Assembly (NCBI RefSeq): GCF_018987265.1
Contig: NZ_CP076853.1
Span: 372,001-436,000, forward strand
DNA: 64,000 nt
Source: Rhizobium sp. WYJ-E13
Lineage (GTDB): Bacteria > Pseudomonadota > Alphaproteobacteria > Rhizobiales > Rhizobiaceae
Direction of reading: 5' to 3'
The translations under genes were made by a program, and so were the position numbers. Positions within the stretch are counted from its first letter, which is position 1. Every line of letters begins with the position of its first letter. This document shows positions 50,431 through 59,961 of this stretch, piece after piece. The notes under the pieces were generated by a model that saw only the letters and a program-made list of their open reading frames with translations, searched no databases and was not told the DNA's origin.

Positions 50431-50971
50431 GTTTCGCGGACGGCCGCTTGCCGTACCAAAATCCAACGACATCCGGCCGACTGCGGACCGGACGCGTGAG
50501 AGTCTGTTCAACATTCTGAGCCATGCCTATCCGGAATGCATCGATGGCACCCGGATTCTCGACCTTTTCGCCGGCACCGGGGCTGTCGGCCTCGAAGCCG
50601 TCTCGCGCGGCTGTGGCCATGCGCTGTTCGTCGAAAACAGCGTGGAGGGCAGGGCGCTTCTCTGGGAAAACATCGATGCGCTCGGTCTGCACGGCCGTAC
50701 GCGTATCCTGCGTCGTGATGCGACCGATCTCGGCAGTGTCGGCAATCTCGAACCTTTTGACATGCTTTTCGCCGACCCGCCCTATGGCAAGGGTCTGGGC
50801 GAGAAGGCGCTTACGGCTGCTGCCGACGGTGGCTGGCTGAAGCCTGGCGCGATCGTCGTTCTGGAAGAACGTGCGGAGGTTGCCGTTTCGGTGCATCCCT
50901 CCTATGTTTTCCTCGAAAGCCGAATATTCGGCGACACCAGAGTGCATTTCTTCCGGTATCAGCCGCAGTAG
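50411..50971 (+). CDS. rsmD: 16S rRNA (guanine966-N2)-methyltransferase
   Basis: Methylates G966 of 16S rRNA during 30S assembly. The 186-aa protein has MRIVGGEFRGR at the start, DLFAGTGAVGLEAVSRG (SAM motif I, about 51-67) and FADPPYGKG (motif IV with DPPY, about 119-127). GTG start, overlapping the RluB-type gene by 20 bases, so translation may be coupled. Confidence 0.95.
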   Translation: MRIVGGEFRGRPLAVPKSNDIRPTADRTRESLFNILSHAYPECIDGTRILDLFAGTGAVGLEAVSRGCGHALFVENSVEGRALLWENIDALGLHGRTRILRRDATDLGSVGNLEPFDMLFADPPYGKGLGEKALTAAADGGWLKPGAIVVLEERAEVAVSVHPSYVFLESRIFGDTRVHFFRYQPQ

Positions 50972-50992
50972 CCGGCGCGTTGGGAGCAGATC

Positions 50993-51874
50993 GTGCCGCA
51001 GGCGGAAATCATCAGTCCGAAATCGCCTGCGATCAGCGATCTCCCGACGGTGGCCGTCGCCTTCGGCGGCGGCGGTGCCCGCGGCCTCTCGCATATCCAC
51101 ATCATCGAAACGCTGGATGAACTCGGCATTCGCCCGGTGGCGATATCCGGCTCATCCATCGGCGCCATCATGGGATCCGGTATGGCGGCCGGCATGTCCG
51201 GCGCGGAAATTCGCGAACATGCGCTGGCGACAGTGGGCAACAAGGCTGCCGTCGTCAGCCGCATCTGGGGGCTGCGCCCGACGACCGTGCGCGATGCCGT
51301 GGCCAAGGGCATTCGCATCGGCCAGTTCAATCTCGAACGCATTCTGAAGGCTTTCCTGCCGTCGGAACTTCCCCAGAAATTCGAGGATCTCCTGGTGCCG
51401 ATGAAGGTGATCACCACGGATTATTACGGTCAGGCCGAGGTGATAATCGAGCATGGCCAGCTCTTTCCCGCACTCGCCGCATCATCGGCCATTCCCGCCG
51501 TCTTCATGCCGGTCAGACTGCACGGCCGGGTGATGATCGATGGCGGCATCGCCAATCCCGTGCCTTACGAATGCCTGATGGATCTTGCCGATATCGTCAT
51601 CGGCATCGATGTCGTCGGCGCACCCGAAGGCGACGGCACCCATATCCCGAACCGCATGGAAAGCATCTTCGGCTCGGGACAACTGATGATGCAGGCGGCG
51701 ATTTCCCTGAAACTGAAGCTCCTACGGCCGCACATCTTCCTGCGTCCCACGGTGGGCCGCACCGGTGTCATGGATTTCCTGAAGGCGCGCGACGTGCTCG
51801 CTATGTCCGTCGGTGTGAAGGACGAATTGAAATATGCCCTCGATCGGGAAATCGAAGCGCGGCTGAAGCGCTAG
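50993..51874 (+). CDS. patatin-like phospholipase
   Basis: A 293-aa serine hydrolase. GGGGARG (25-31) is the oxyanion-hole motif, GSSIG (53-57) has nucleophile Ser55 and DGGIANP has Asp183. It would hydrolyse acyl chains of phospholipids or lysophospholipids (NTE/RssA-like). GTG start with GGGAG six bases upstream. It follows rsmD by 21 bases. No signal peptide is evident, so it is probably cytoplasmic or membrane-peripheral. Confidence 0.92.
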   Translation: MPQAEIISPKSPAISDLPTVAVAFGGGGARGLSHIHIIETLDELGIRPVAISGSSIGAIMGSGMAAGMSGAEIREHALATVGNKAAVVSRIWGLRPTTVRDAVAKGIRIGQFNLERILKAFLPSELPQKFEDLLVPMKVITTDYYGQAEVIIEHGQLFPALAASSAIPAVFMPVRLHGRVMIDGGIANPVPYECLMDLADIVIGIDVVGAPEGDGTHIPNRMESIFGSGQLMMQAAISLKLKLLRPHIFLRPTVGRTGVMDFLKARDVLAMSVGVKDELKYALDREIEARLKR

Positions 51875-51895
51875 TTCGGGATGTCGCGCTGAAGT

Positions 51896-53707
51896 TTAGG
51901 CATCGGCCGTCACGTCTGATCTGTTTGCCAGCGGATCGCTGTCGAAAGGATCCGGCGTACGCTTCGGCTTGACCAGCGGTTCCGGCTTGATCGGCGTTGA
52001 AAATAAGAGATCTTGTCCCGCCTGCAACCCCTCGGAGACCTGCAGCACCAGCCGCGCCTCGTCGCGCTTGCGGATGTCCTCGCCGATCTCATAGGCATCG
52101 ACTTCGGCAACGCCAAGCGCTTCCAGCGTGCGCCGGCCGAACAGCAGGCCGGATTCGAGCGTTTCGCGCAGCTCATAATCGACGCCCTTGTTGCGCAGTT
52201 CGATGGAGTGAATGCGATCATAGGAACGAACGAAGAGTGTCGTGTGGGGATAATCGGCCTGCACCAGCTCGACCACTTTGTCGGTAATCTCTTTCTTCTG
52301 GGTGCAGACGAGCACGATCTTCGCCCTATCGATACCCGCCGAGCGCAGCACGTCCTTGCGGGTGCCATCGCCAAAATAGATGCGGAAACCAAAGGACGAT
52401 GCCTGCCGGATACGGTCGGCGGAAAAATCGATGACGGTGACGCTGCGGCCGCCGGCGAGCAGGATCTGTGCGGCGATCTGGCCGAAACGTGAGAAGCCGA
52501 CCATCAGCACATCCGCACCGGCTCCCTCAAAATCCTCGTCCAGTTCCTCGTGCTCGTCTCCCGTCAGCATCCGCTTGGAGAGGGCAGACCCCAGGGGCGT
52601 CAGCGCCATGGAAAGGGTGACGATCGCAACAAGCAGTGAGGCGGTGCTGCTTGGCATCAAGCCGCTGACGGCCGCCGCGGTAAAGAGGACGAAGCCGAAT
52701 TCGCCGCCCTGCGGCAGCAGGAAGGCGATGCGTATGCCATCATCATGCGAGGAGCGCGCCAGGCGGCAGAGCGCATAGATGATCAGCGCCTTCACGGCCA
52801 TGATAACAGGCACGGCGATGATGATGAACAGCGCGTTGTCGACGAGTACCGGGAGTTCGAGCGACAGGCCGACGGCAATGAAGAAGATAGCGAGCAGCAC
52901 GCCACGGAAGGGTTCGATATCGGCTTCCAGTTCGTGGCGATAGGAGGATTCCGCCAGCATGACGCCGGAGAGGAAGGCGCCCATCGCCATTGAAAGCCCG
53001 GCAAGCTGCATCAGGCTCGCTGATCCCATGACGACGAAAAGCGCTGCTGCGATCATCGCCTCGCGTGCGCCGGTGCGGGCGATGATCTGGAAGAGCGGTG
53101 TCAGCAGGTATCTTCCCATGACGATCATCCCGGCGACGGCTGCAACCGAGATGCCGAAGTCCACAAGCGGACTGCCGCTGCCCTTGTCACTGTCGAGAAT
53201 GGTGACGACAGCCAGAAGCGGCACGATCGCAAGATCCTGGAACAGCAGCATGGAGAAGGAGCGCTGCCCGTAGCGGGTGTTCACGTCGCCATCGCCTTCG
53301 AGGATCTGCATGGCGAAGGCCGTGGAGGAAAGTGCCAGCCCGAAGCCGGCGACGATGCTGCCGCGCCATTCGAGCACGCCGGAGGCCCAGGCAAGTGCCG
53401 TCAACGCCAGACCTGTCACCACCACCTGCGCCGTACCGAGACCGAAGATGTCGCGGCGCATCTGCCAGAGGCGCGATGGTTTCAGCTCAAGCCCGATGAT
53501 GAAGAGCAGGAAGACGACGCCGAGTTCTGCGACATTGAGGATCTGTTCGCCATCGGTGATGCCGTGAAAGATCGGCCCGATGACGATGCCCGCCGCCAGA
53601 TAACCGAGAACCGTACCGAGCCCGAGCTTCTTGAAAATCGGTGCGGCAACGACCGCGCCGCCGAGCAGCAGGATCATTTCGGTGAAAAGCGCGTTGGGTG
53701 CGGACAT
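51896..53707 (-). CDS. CPA2 cation:proton antiporter with RCK domain (Kef type)
   Basis: A 603-aa protein. The first about 390 residues form 12-13 TM segments of the Na+/H+ exchanger fold (FGLALSSTAFAMQILE region). VGFSRFGQIAAQILLAGG (about 400-417) starts a TrkA-N (RCK) Rossmann domain. Similar to KefB/KefC, which release K+ when glutathione adducts accumulate. The C-terminal TrkA-C-like part is followed by a short Pro/Asp-rich tail. No KefF/KefG accessory gene is adjacent. Confidence 0.92.
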   Translation of the reverse strand: MSAPNALFTEMILLLGGAVVAAPIFKKLGLGTVLGYLAAGIVIGPIFHGITDGEQILNVAELGVVFLLFIIGLELKPSRLWQMRRDIFGLGTAQVVVTGLALTALAWASGVLEWRGSIVAGFGLALSSTAFAMQILEGDGDVNTRYGQRSFSMLLFQDLAIVPLLAVVTILDSDKGSGSPLVDFGISVAAVAGMIVMGRYLLTPLFQIIARTGAREAMIAAALFVVMGSASLMQLAGLSMAMGAFLSGVMLAESSYRHELEADIEPFRGVLLAIFFIAVGLSLELPVLVDNALFIIIAVPVIMAVKALIIYALCRLARSSHDDGIRIAFLLPQGGEFGFVLFTAAAVSGLMPSSTASLLVAIVTLSMALTPLGSALSKRMLTGDEHEELDEDFEGAGADVLMVGFSRFGQIAAQILLAGGRSVTVIDFSADRIRQASSFGFRIYFGDGTRKDVLRSAGIDRAKIVLVCTQKKEITDKVVELVQADYPHTTLFVRSYDRIHSIELRNKGVDYELRETLESGLLFGRRTLEALGVAEVDAYEIGEDIRKRDEARLVLQVSEGLQAGQDLLFSTPIKPEPLVKPKRTPDPFDSDPLANRSDVTADA

Positions 53708-53822
53708 GCTTCATTTCTTTCGGGTGGCGGGGCAAGCAGGCAGCCAGGAAAAGAATCGGCATCCACGGCCTTGATGCTTTCGGGAGTGCACAATAAATGG
53801 AACTGGAAGGAAAGGCCAAATC

Positions 53823-55172
53823 ATGTCCTCTGAAATCGATTCCTCGACACTTCTTTCCCGTGCAAGTCAACTGATCGATCTGGCGAAAAAGGCAGGTGCC
53901 GACGCTGCCGACGCCGTCGTCGTCCGCTCGCGTGCGCAATCGGTCAGCGTTCGCTTAGGCAAGGTCGAAGGAACCGAGTCTTCCGAAAGCGACGACTTTT
54001 CGCTCCGTGTCTTCGTTGGCAAGCGAGTAGCAAGCGTTTCCGCCAATCCGGGCTTCGACCTGCAGGCGCTGGCCGAACGCGCCGTCGCCATGGCCAAGGT
54101 TTCGCCGGAAGATCCGTTCGCCTGCCTCGCCGATGAGAACCGGCTGGCAAAAACCTATCCCGATCTGCAGCTTCTCGACACGACCGAAGTCAGCGCCGAT
54201 CAGTTGCGGGAGGCGGCTCTTGCTGCCGAAGCCGCAGCGCTTGCGGTAAAAGGCATCACTAACTCGTCCGGCGCCGGCGCTTCGGCTGGCATGGGCGGGC
54301 TCGTGCTCGCCACCTCGCATGGCTTCGAAGGCAGCTATATGGCTTCGCGCTTCGGCAACTCCGTCAGCGTGATCGCCGGTGAGGGCACCGGCATGGAACG
54401 CGACTACGATTTCGACAGCCGCCTCTATTATTCCGAACTGGACGATCCCGCCGAAATTGGCCGCCGGGCCGGCGAGCGCGCCATCAAACGCGTCAATCCC
54501 AGGCAGGTGCCGACCGGCAAGGGCGTCACCGTCATCTTTGATCCCCGCATTGCCCGTGGTTTCGTCGGCCATATCGCCGGCGCCATCAACGGAGCGTCCG
54601 TTGCCCGCAAGACGAGTTTTCTGCGTGACAAGATGGGTGAGCAGGTTCTGAAGACCGGCCTGTCGATCACGGACGATCCGCTGATCGTGCGTGGCCCGTC
54701 CTCGCGTCCCTTCGACGGCGAAGGCGTTTCCGGAGAGCGGCTCGTGATGATCGAAGACGGCGTGCTCAAGCACTGGTTCCTGTCCACTTCCACCGCAAAT
54801 GAAATCGGCGGTTTCGAAACCAACGGCCGCGGCGTGCGCGGCGGCACCTCGGTTACACCCGCCTCCACCAATCTGGCGCTGGAGCCTGGCGACATCTCGC
54901 CCGAAGAATTGATCCGCAGCGTTGGCAACGGCTTCTACGTAACCGAGTTGATCGGCCAGGGCGTCAACATGATAACCGGCGAATATAGCCGAGGCGCGAC
55001 TGGTTTCTGGATCGAGAATGGCGAACTCACCTTCCCGGTATCGGAGGTGACGATCGCATCGAACCTCAAGGACATGTTCATGCGGCTGACGCTCGCCAAC
55101 GACATCGACCGCAAGTTCGGTGTGGCGGCTCCGACCTTCGCCATTGAAGGCATGACGCTTGCCGGCCGCTGA
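53823..55172 (+). CDS. pmbA: TldE/PmbA-family metalloprotease subunit
   Basis: A 449-aa member of the TldD/TldE (PmbA) family, which in E. coli forms a heterodimer that matures microcin B17 and removes CcdA. N-terminal residues carry the conserved helix and GKVEGTESSESDDFSLRVFVG strand pattern; the C-terminal half includes GFVGHIAGAINGASVARKTSFL and TNLALEPGD. The catalytic zinc site is in TldD, whose gene is not in the window. It precedes the cysQ-like gene with a 17-base separation. Confidence 0.92.
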   Translation: MSSEIDSSTLLSRASQLIDLAKKAGADAADAVVVRSRAQSVSVRLGKVEGTESSESDDFSLRVFVGKRVASVSANPGFDLQALAERAVAMAKVSPEDPFACLADENRLAKTYPDLQLLDTTEVSADQLREAALAAEAAALAVKGITNSSGAGASAGMGGLVLATSHGFEGSYMASRFGNSVSVIAGEGTGMERDYDFDSRLYYSELDDPAEIGRRAGERAIKRVNPRQVPTGKGVTVIFDPRIARGFVGHIAGAINGASVARKTSFLRDKMGEQVLKTGLSITDDPLIVRGPSSRPFDGEGVSGERLVMIEDGVLKHWFLSTSTANEIGGFETNGRGVRGGTSVTPASTNLALEPGDISPEELIRSVGNGFYVTELIGQGVNMITGEYSRGATGFWIENGELTFPVSEVTIASNLKDMFMRLTLANDIDRKFGVAAPTFAIEGMTLAGR

Positions 55173-55188
55173 CGAACGGATCGACGCG

Positions 55189-55995
55189 ATGAGCGACACG
55201 GACAACCGTTGGCAGAGCGATCTTGCACTGATCGCCGATGTTGCAAAACAGGCGGGCGCCGTCGCACTTGGTTTCTTCAACAAATCACCGGAAGTCTGGT
55301 GGAAGAACGAGGAACGCTCGCCCGTCAGCGCCGCCGATTTTGCCGCCAATGAAACGCTCGAAACCATCCTGCGCGGGGCGCGGCCGGACTATGGTTGGCT
55401 GTCGGAAGAGACCGACGACGATGCCGGCCGCCTGCAATATGAGACACTGTTCATCGTCGATCCGATCGATGGCACAAGGGCATTTCTGGCCGGCAAGGAT
55501 CTCTGGTGCGTGAGCGTGGGCATCGTCCATCGCGGCCGTCCCGTTGCCGGCGTGCTCTATGCACCTGCACTGGACGAACTCTACGAGGCTGTGGAAGCTG
55601 GTCCGGCGCTGAAAAACGGCAAGCCGATCGCTGTTTCCATGCGCGGTGAAGGCGATATCAGCCAGCTTGCCGTCAGCGAGGAACTGTTCAAGATCCTGCC
55701 GGCAGCGGTCCGCGAGCGCAGTGAGCGCGTCAAACATATCCCTTCGCTTGCCTACCGTATCGCCATGGTAGCCGATGGACGTCTGGACGCGACATTTGTC
55801 GGGCGCAACGCGCACGACTGGGATATTGCCGCTGCCGATCTCATTCTGGATCGCGCCGGTGGCCGCCTTGTCGATCTCTTGGGTCGTGAGGCAACCTATA
55901 ATAGAGAAAAAATCAGCCACGACGCTCTTTGTGCCGCGCCAACAACCCGTCTCCAGGAATATCTGGACTTCCTCACTCAGCTAAGAGACGGTTGA
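55189..55995 (+). CDS. cysQ: 3'(2'),5'-bisphosphate nucleotidase / inositol monophosphatase family
   Basis: A 268-aa Mg-dependent, Li-sensitive phosphatase family protein. The metal site motifs SEET (about 72-75), DPIDGTRAF (91-99) and WDIAAADLILDRAGG (206-220) are present. It most likely dephosphorylates 3'-phosphoadenosine 5'-phosphate, a by-product of sulfation (CysQ role); an inositol-phosphatase role is the alternative. The ATG at 55189 gives the family start. It overlaps nothing and is 62 bases ahead of the DUF4170 gene. Confidence 0.88.
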   Translation: MSDTDNRWQSDLALIADVAKQAGAVALGFFNKSPEVWWKNEERSPVSAADFAANETLETILRGARPDYGWLSEETDDDAGRLQYETLFIVDPIDGTRAFLAGKDLWCVSVGIVHRGRPVAGVLYAPALDELYEAVEAGPALKNGKPIAVSMRGEGDISQLAVSEELFKILPAAVRERSERVKHIPSLAYRIAMVADGRLDATFVGRNAHDWDIAAADLILDRAGGRLVDLLGREATYNREKISHDALCAAPTTRLQEYLDFLTQLRDG

Positions 55996-56057
55996 CGTTT
56001 TCGTCAAAATCCCTCAGATGAGGGGCCGGAGGAGAATAGGCAGAAAAGAGAATAAAA

Positions 56058-56306
56058 ATGACGGACTCCGGCGGTAAAAAGCAGCTCCTGCACCTCGTAT
56101 TCGGTGGCGAACTCGAAAACCTCGAAGGTATCCAGTTTCGGGATCTCAAGGATCTCGATATTGTCGGTATTTTCCCCGATTATGCTACGGCACTGACGGC
56201 CTGGAAGGGCAAGGCGCAACAGACGGTCGACAATGCGCATATGCGATATTTCATCGTCCACATGCATCGTCTGCTCGACCCGCAGGATACGACTGGGAGC
56301 AAGTGA
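56058..56306 (+). CDS. DUF4170 domain protein
   Basis: An 82-aa protein. LHLVFGGELENLEGIQFRDLKDLDIVGIFPDYATALTAWKGKAQQTVDNAHMRYFIVHMHRLLDP is the DUF4170 pattern seen throughout Rhizobiales, always next to waaA and inositol-phosphatase-like genes. Function unknown. It precedes waaA by 167 bases and may share its transcript. Confidence 0.9.
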   Translation: MTDSGGKKQLLHLVFGGELENLEGIQFRDLKDLDIVGIFPDYATALTAWKGKAQQTVDNAHMRYFIVHMHRLLDPQDTTGSK

Positions 56307-56473
56307 GCCTCGTAGCAATCTTTTGGCCATCCGCTGACCACAGCGGAGGCCTTTGCGTATCGGTTCCTCGCCGTCGATCGACGCATTCTGGACAAATTAA
56401 TCGGTCATTGCGGCCGCAACGATAATTAGGGAATTGGATTGATGTCGATCTGCATGGATCGGAGGTCTGCCGA

Positions 56474-57793
56474 ATGAGCTCCCGGATGGCGCGGATCGGT
56501 CTGAACGCGTACCGTCTGGCGGGAACTGTGGCGTCGCCGGTCGTCGGCCTCTACATCACCTACCGCACGGCCAAGGGCAAGGAAGACCGTGCCCGCCGGC
56601 TGGAACGGTTCGGCTATGCGAGCGCCAACCGGCCGCAAGGCCCGCTCGTCTGGTTCCATGCCGCAAGCGTAGGCGAAACCACTGCCGTCATTCCCCTGAT
56701 CCGTGAGATTCGCCGCCGTGACATCAACGTCATCCTGACAACCGGCACCATCACCTCGGCAAAGCTTGCCGCCGAACGTCTCGGCAACGAAGCGATCCAT
56801 CAATATGTGCCGCTCGACCTGAAGCCCGCCGTCGGTCGTTTCCTCGATTACTGGCAGCCGGATTGTGCCATCATCGCCGAGTCCGAGATCTGGCCCGCGA
56901 CGGTGCTGGAACTCGGCCGTCGCCGCATTCCGCAGATCCTCGTCAATGCCCGCATGTCGGATCGTTCCTTCGCCCGCTGGCGCCGCCGTCCGGCGATTGC
57001 CGAGGCGCTGTTCGAAAATCTGGCGCTCGTGATTGCCCAGTCGGATGTCGATGCCGAACGTTTCCGCGATCTCGGCGCCGTACCGGTCATCACCTCCGGC
57101 AATCTCAAGGTCGATACGGACGCGCCGCCCTATGACAGCGCTGTCTTCGCCCGCTACAAGAAGCAGATCGGTGACCGCAAGACATGGGCGGCGATCTCCA
57201 CCTTCGACGGCGAGGAGAATGCTGCCGGAGTCGTTCATCGGGCGCTCCGCGACCGCGACAGGCAATTGACGATCATCGTGCCGCGCCATCCCGAGCGCGG
57301 TGACGAGATCGAGGCTGCTCTCGTCAAGCAGGGACTGAAGGTCGCCCGCCGTACGCGCGATGATGTACTTTCTCCCGATGTCGATATCTTCCTCGGCGAT
57401 ACGATCGGCGAGATGGGCCTTTATCTGCGGCTGACGGAAGTCGCCTTCGTCGGCCGCTCGCTTTTTGCCGAAGGCGGCCAGAACCCGCTGGAGCCGGCCA
57501 TGCTCGGCTGCGCCATCCTTTCGGGCGGCAACGTGCAGAACTTCCGTGAGGCCTATCAGAAGCTCGCCCGCAGCGGCAGCGCCCGCATGGTGCGCGATAC
57601 CGAGATGCTGGCGAAGGGCGTGCACTATCTGCTGACCAACGACGAGGCGCGGGGCAATATGATCCAGGCTGGCATTGCCACCGTGCATGAAATGCGTGGC
57701 GCGCTCACCGCCACCCTGAAGGGACTGGAGCCCTACATCAATCCGCTGACGGTCAAGGCGCGCCTGCTGCCGAAGGCCGTGGCGCAGGCCTGA
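56474..57793 (+). CDS. waaA: 3-deoxy-D-manno-octulosonic acid (Kdo) transferase
   Basis: Transfers Kdo to the lipid A precursor at the inner face of the cytoplasmic membrane. The 439-aa GT30 protein has WFHAASVGET (about 50-60), the Kdo-transferase helix with E in ESEIWP (about 137), and FAEGGQNPLEPAMLG (about 329-343). The N-terminal hydrophobic patch anchors it at the membrane. First gene of the Kdo/lipid A part of this block, followed nine bases later by the HAD gene and then lpxK. Confidence 0.96.
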   Translation: MSSRMARIGLNAYRLAGTVASPVVGLYITYRTAKGKEDRARRLERFGYASANRPQGPLVWFHAASVGETTAVIPLIREIRRRDINVILTTGTITSAKLAAERLGNEAIHQYVPLDLKPAVGRFLDYWQPDCAIIAESEIWPATVLELGRRRIPQILVNARMSDRSFARWRRRPAIAEALFENLALVIAQSDVDAERFRDLGAVPVITSGNLKVDTDAPPYDSAVFARYKKQIGDRKTWAAISTFDGEENAAGVVHRALRDRDRQLTIIVPRHPERGDEIEAALVKQGLKVARRTRDDVLSPDVDIFLGDTIGEMGLYLRLTEVAFVGRSLFAEGGQNPLEPAMLGCAILSGGNVQNFREAYQKLARSGSARMVRDTEMLAKGVHYLLTNDEARGNMIQAGIATVHEMRGALTATLKGLEPYINPLTVKARLLPKAVAQA

Positions 57794-57802
57794 GGAGCGA
57801 TC

Positions 57803-58525
57803 ATGTCGGCAGGGGTGAAGATCAAGGGCATCCTCTTCGACAAGGACGGTACGCTGCTCGATTATGACGAAAGCTGGCTGCCGGTGAACCGCGAGCTGGC
57901 CCGCATCGCCGCCGAAGGCGACACAGCTCTGGCCGACCACCTGCTTGCCGCATGCGGAATGGATCCCGTGACGGGTCATATCGTTCCCGACAGCCTGCTT
58001 GCCGCAGGCAATACCCGTCAGATCGCCGAAGGCCTCGTCGCTGCCGGCTCGAAGGTCGAGGTCATCGAGCTGACGATCAAGCTCGACGATCTCTTTGCCA
58101 ATGCCGCCGAATTCTCCGTGCCGGTCACCGATCTCTCGGTCTTCTTCGGCCGCCTGCACAAACGCGGTTTCAAGCTCGGCATCGCCTCCAGCGACAACGA
58201 ACGCTCGATTCGCCAGACGGCCCAGCGCTTCGGTATTTCCGAATATGTTGATTACATCGCCGGTTATGACAGTGGTTTCGGCAGCAAACCGGAGCCCGGC
58301 ATGGTGCTCGGTTTCTGCGCTGCGACCGGCCTGTCGCCGGAAGAGGTCGCCATGGTCGGCGACAACAACCACGATCTCCATATGGGCAGGAATGCGAAAG
58401 CGGGCCTGACGATCGCGGTTCTGACAGGCACCGGCTCGCGTGAATCCCTGTCTGGTGCAGCCGATCATGTCTTCGACGACATCACCGGCATCGAGGCCCT
58501 GCTGTCGGATCTTCAGCTGGCCTGA
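57803..58525 (+). CDS. HAD-family phosphatase, phosphoglycolate phosphatase-like
   Basis: A 240-aa HAD protein. Motif I is LFDKDGTL (Asp nucleophile and Asp acid), motif II ASSDN, motif III Lys in GSKPEP and motif IV GDNNHD. The Asp-Lys-Asp-Gly motif is unusual compared with DxDGT of Gph, but Lys at the middle position is found in several HADs. It sits between waaA and lpxK, so it may dephosphorylate a sugar-phosphate in Kdo or LPS synthesis, or may be a conserved passenger. Not KdsC-like in length. Confidence 0.88.
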   Translation: MSAGVKIKGILFDKDGTLLDYDESWLPVNRELARIAAEGDTALADHLLAACGMDPVTGHIVPDSLLAAGNTRQIAEGLVAAGSKVEVIELTIKLDDLFANAAEFSVPVTDLSVFFGRLHKRGFKLGIASSDNERSIRQTAQRFGISEYVDYIAGYDSGFGSKPEPGMVLGFCAATGLSPEEVAMVGDNNHDLHMGRNAKAGLTIAVLTGTGSRESLSGAADHVFDDITGIEALLSDLQLA

Positions 58526-58629
58526 CGCGCAAAGACTTGCATTTTCATGCGTTTTGGCTTTTCAATCCGCCCGGTCGATTTTGGAGGACCCTGTCATGAA
58601 GGGCGGGGCAAGGGAAACAGGACGGCATC

Positions 58630-59670
58630 ATGATATCCGAAGCGCCGCCTTTCTGGTGGAGGCGGGCAGGTTGGCAAGCTTGGGTTCTATCGCCCCTTTC
58701 TTTCCTCTATGGCCGCGTGGCGGGTTACCGCATGGTCCATGCGCGCCGCGCCTCGGTTCCGATCCCCATCATCTGCGTCGGTAATTTCACCGTCGGCGGC
58801 GCTGGCAAGACTCCGACCGCGATTGCGATTGCCCGTGCCGCGAAGGCCAAGGGTCTGAAGCCCGGTTTCCTGAGCCGCGGCCATGGCGGCTCCCTTGATG
58901 TGACTGTTGTTGTCGATCCCGCACACCATCGCGCCGTCGCCGTCGGCGACGAGCCGCTGCTGCTGGCGCAGGAAGCACTGACCGTGATCTCCCGCCGGCG
59001 TGTCGATGGTGCGGTCAGACTGGTCGAGGAAGGCGCCGATTTCATTATCATGGATGATGGCTTCCAGAGTGCGCGCCTCGCGATCGACTATGCACTTCTG
59101 GTGATCGATGCGACGCGGGGTCTCGGCAATGGCTATATCGTGCCAAGCGGGCCGGTGCGTGCACCGGTGCGCCTGCAACTGCGCCAGGCGACCGCACTTC
59201 TGAAGGTCGGAGATGGCAATGCGGCCGACCGCATCGTCCGTATCGCAGCCCGCGCGGCAAAGCCCTATTTCACGGCTGCTCTGAAAGTGCCGGGCGAGAA
59301 CCATCTCGAAGGCCTGAAGGTGCTCGCTTTTGCCGGCATTGCCGATCCCGAGAAGTTCTTCCGCACCGTACGTTCGCTCGGCGCAACCATCGAGGTCGCA
59401 ACCTCCTTCGGCGATCACGAGCACCTCAGCGAAGAGGAGATCGACGGTCTCCTGACGACCGCGGACCAGCAGAACCTGACGATCGTTACGACCTCAAAGG
59501 ACTTCGTGCGCCTTGCAGGTCATCACGGCAAGGCGGAACAACTTGCGGCCCGCTGTTGCGTGGTGGAGGTGGAAATGGCCTTCACGGACCCACTTGCCCC
59601 CGACCTCATCATCGACCGGGCTTTCGAGGCCTACCGGGAAAGACGACTGAGAGAGGCGAAGGCGACTTAG
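58630..59670 (+). CDS. lpxK: tetraacyldisaccharide 4'-kinase
   Basis: Phosphorylates the 4' position of lipid A disaccharide using ATP. The 346-aa protein contains the P-loop [14 protein letters not shown] (about 51-64) and the DDGFQ motif. An alternative frame with a strong GGAGG-ATG start at about 58598 overlaps the first part; it is likely a short leader or chance frame. The LpxK start ATG at 58630 has AGGA seven bases upstream. The stop overlaps the convergent DUF2093 gene. Confidence 0.95.
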   Translation: MISEAPPFWWRRAGWQAWVLSPLSFLYGRVAGYRMVHARRASVPIPIICVGNFTVGGAGKTPTAIAIARAAKAKGLKPGFLSRGHGGSLDVTVVVDPAHHRAVAVGDEPLLLAQEALTVISRRRVDGAVRLVEEGADFIIMDDGFQSARLAIDYALLVIDATRGLGNGYIVPSGPVRAPVRLQLRQATALLKVGDGNAADRIVRIAARAAKPYFTAALKVPGENHLEGLKVLAFAGIADPEKFFRTVRSLGATIEVATSFGDHEHLSEEEIDGLLTTADQQNLTIVTTSKDFVRLAGHHGKAEQLAARCCVVEVEMAFTDPLAPDLIIDRAFEAYRERRLREAKAT

Positions 59671-59894
59671 CGTTGGGTTGGCAGAACGCCGGCGCGCCGG
59701 TCGGCTTCGAGTGCCGAAGCGACGTCGGAATAGGGTTCCTGTCGCGCTACGCTCCAGTAGCGAAGCTCGTCGAGCGGGACCTGCTTGCCGGTGAGCGCGC
59801 AGACAACATAAGAGCCGGGTGACAGAATCTGGAAGTCGCCGTCGAGATAACGGATCTTCGCTTCGCGGTTCCCGTGTCCTTCGAACAAGTTCAT
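59667..59894 (-). CDS. DUF2093 domain protein
   Basis: A 75-aa protein. [55 protein letters not shown] is the DUF2093 signature, common next to lpxK and mutL in Rhizobiales. The ATG at 59894 has AGGGA nine bases upstream. Function unknown. It overlaps the lpxK stop by four bases on the opposite strand and lies downstream of mutL on the same strand. Confidence 0.88.
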   Translation of the reverse strand: MNLFEGHGNREAKIRYLDGDFQILSPGSYVVCALTGKQVPLDELRYWSVARQEPYSDVASALEADRRAGVLPTQR

Positions 59895-59961
59895 GCGCTC
59901 CATTCCCTGTGGTCTGTCATCCGCCTGCCATACTCTCCGAGAGGCAGTTTTTCCAGCTTTT

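Noticed and set aside
49210..51100. Two overlapping minus-strand frames (434 and 453 aa) over the RluB-type tail
   Set aside because: Their repeats mirror the coding repeats of the plus-strand gene; no independent motif.
56426..58468. 680-aa minus-strand frame opposite waaA and the HAD gene
   Set aside because: Spans two supported genes in antisense and lacks any family pattern.
58598..58784. Frame with good ribosome site overlapping the lpxK start
   Set aside because: It shares its sequence with the lpxK coding start in another frame and encodes nothing recognisable; could be a short leader but is not supported.
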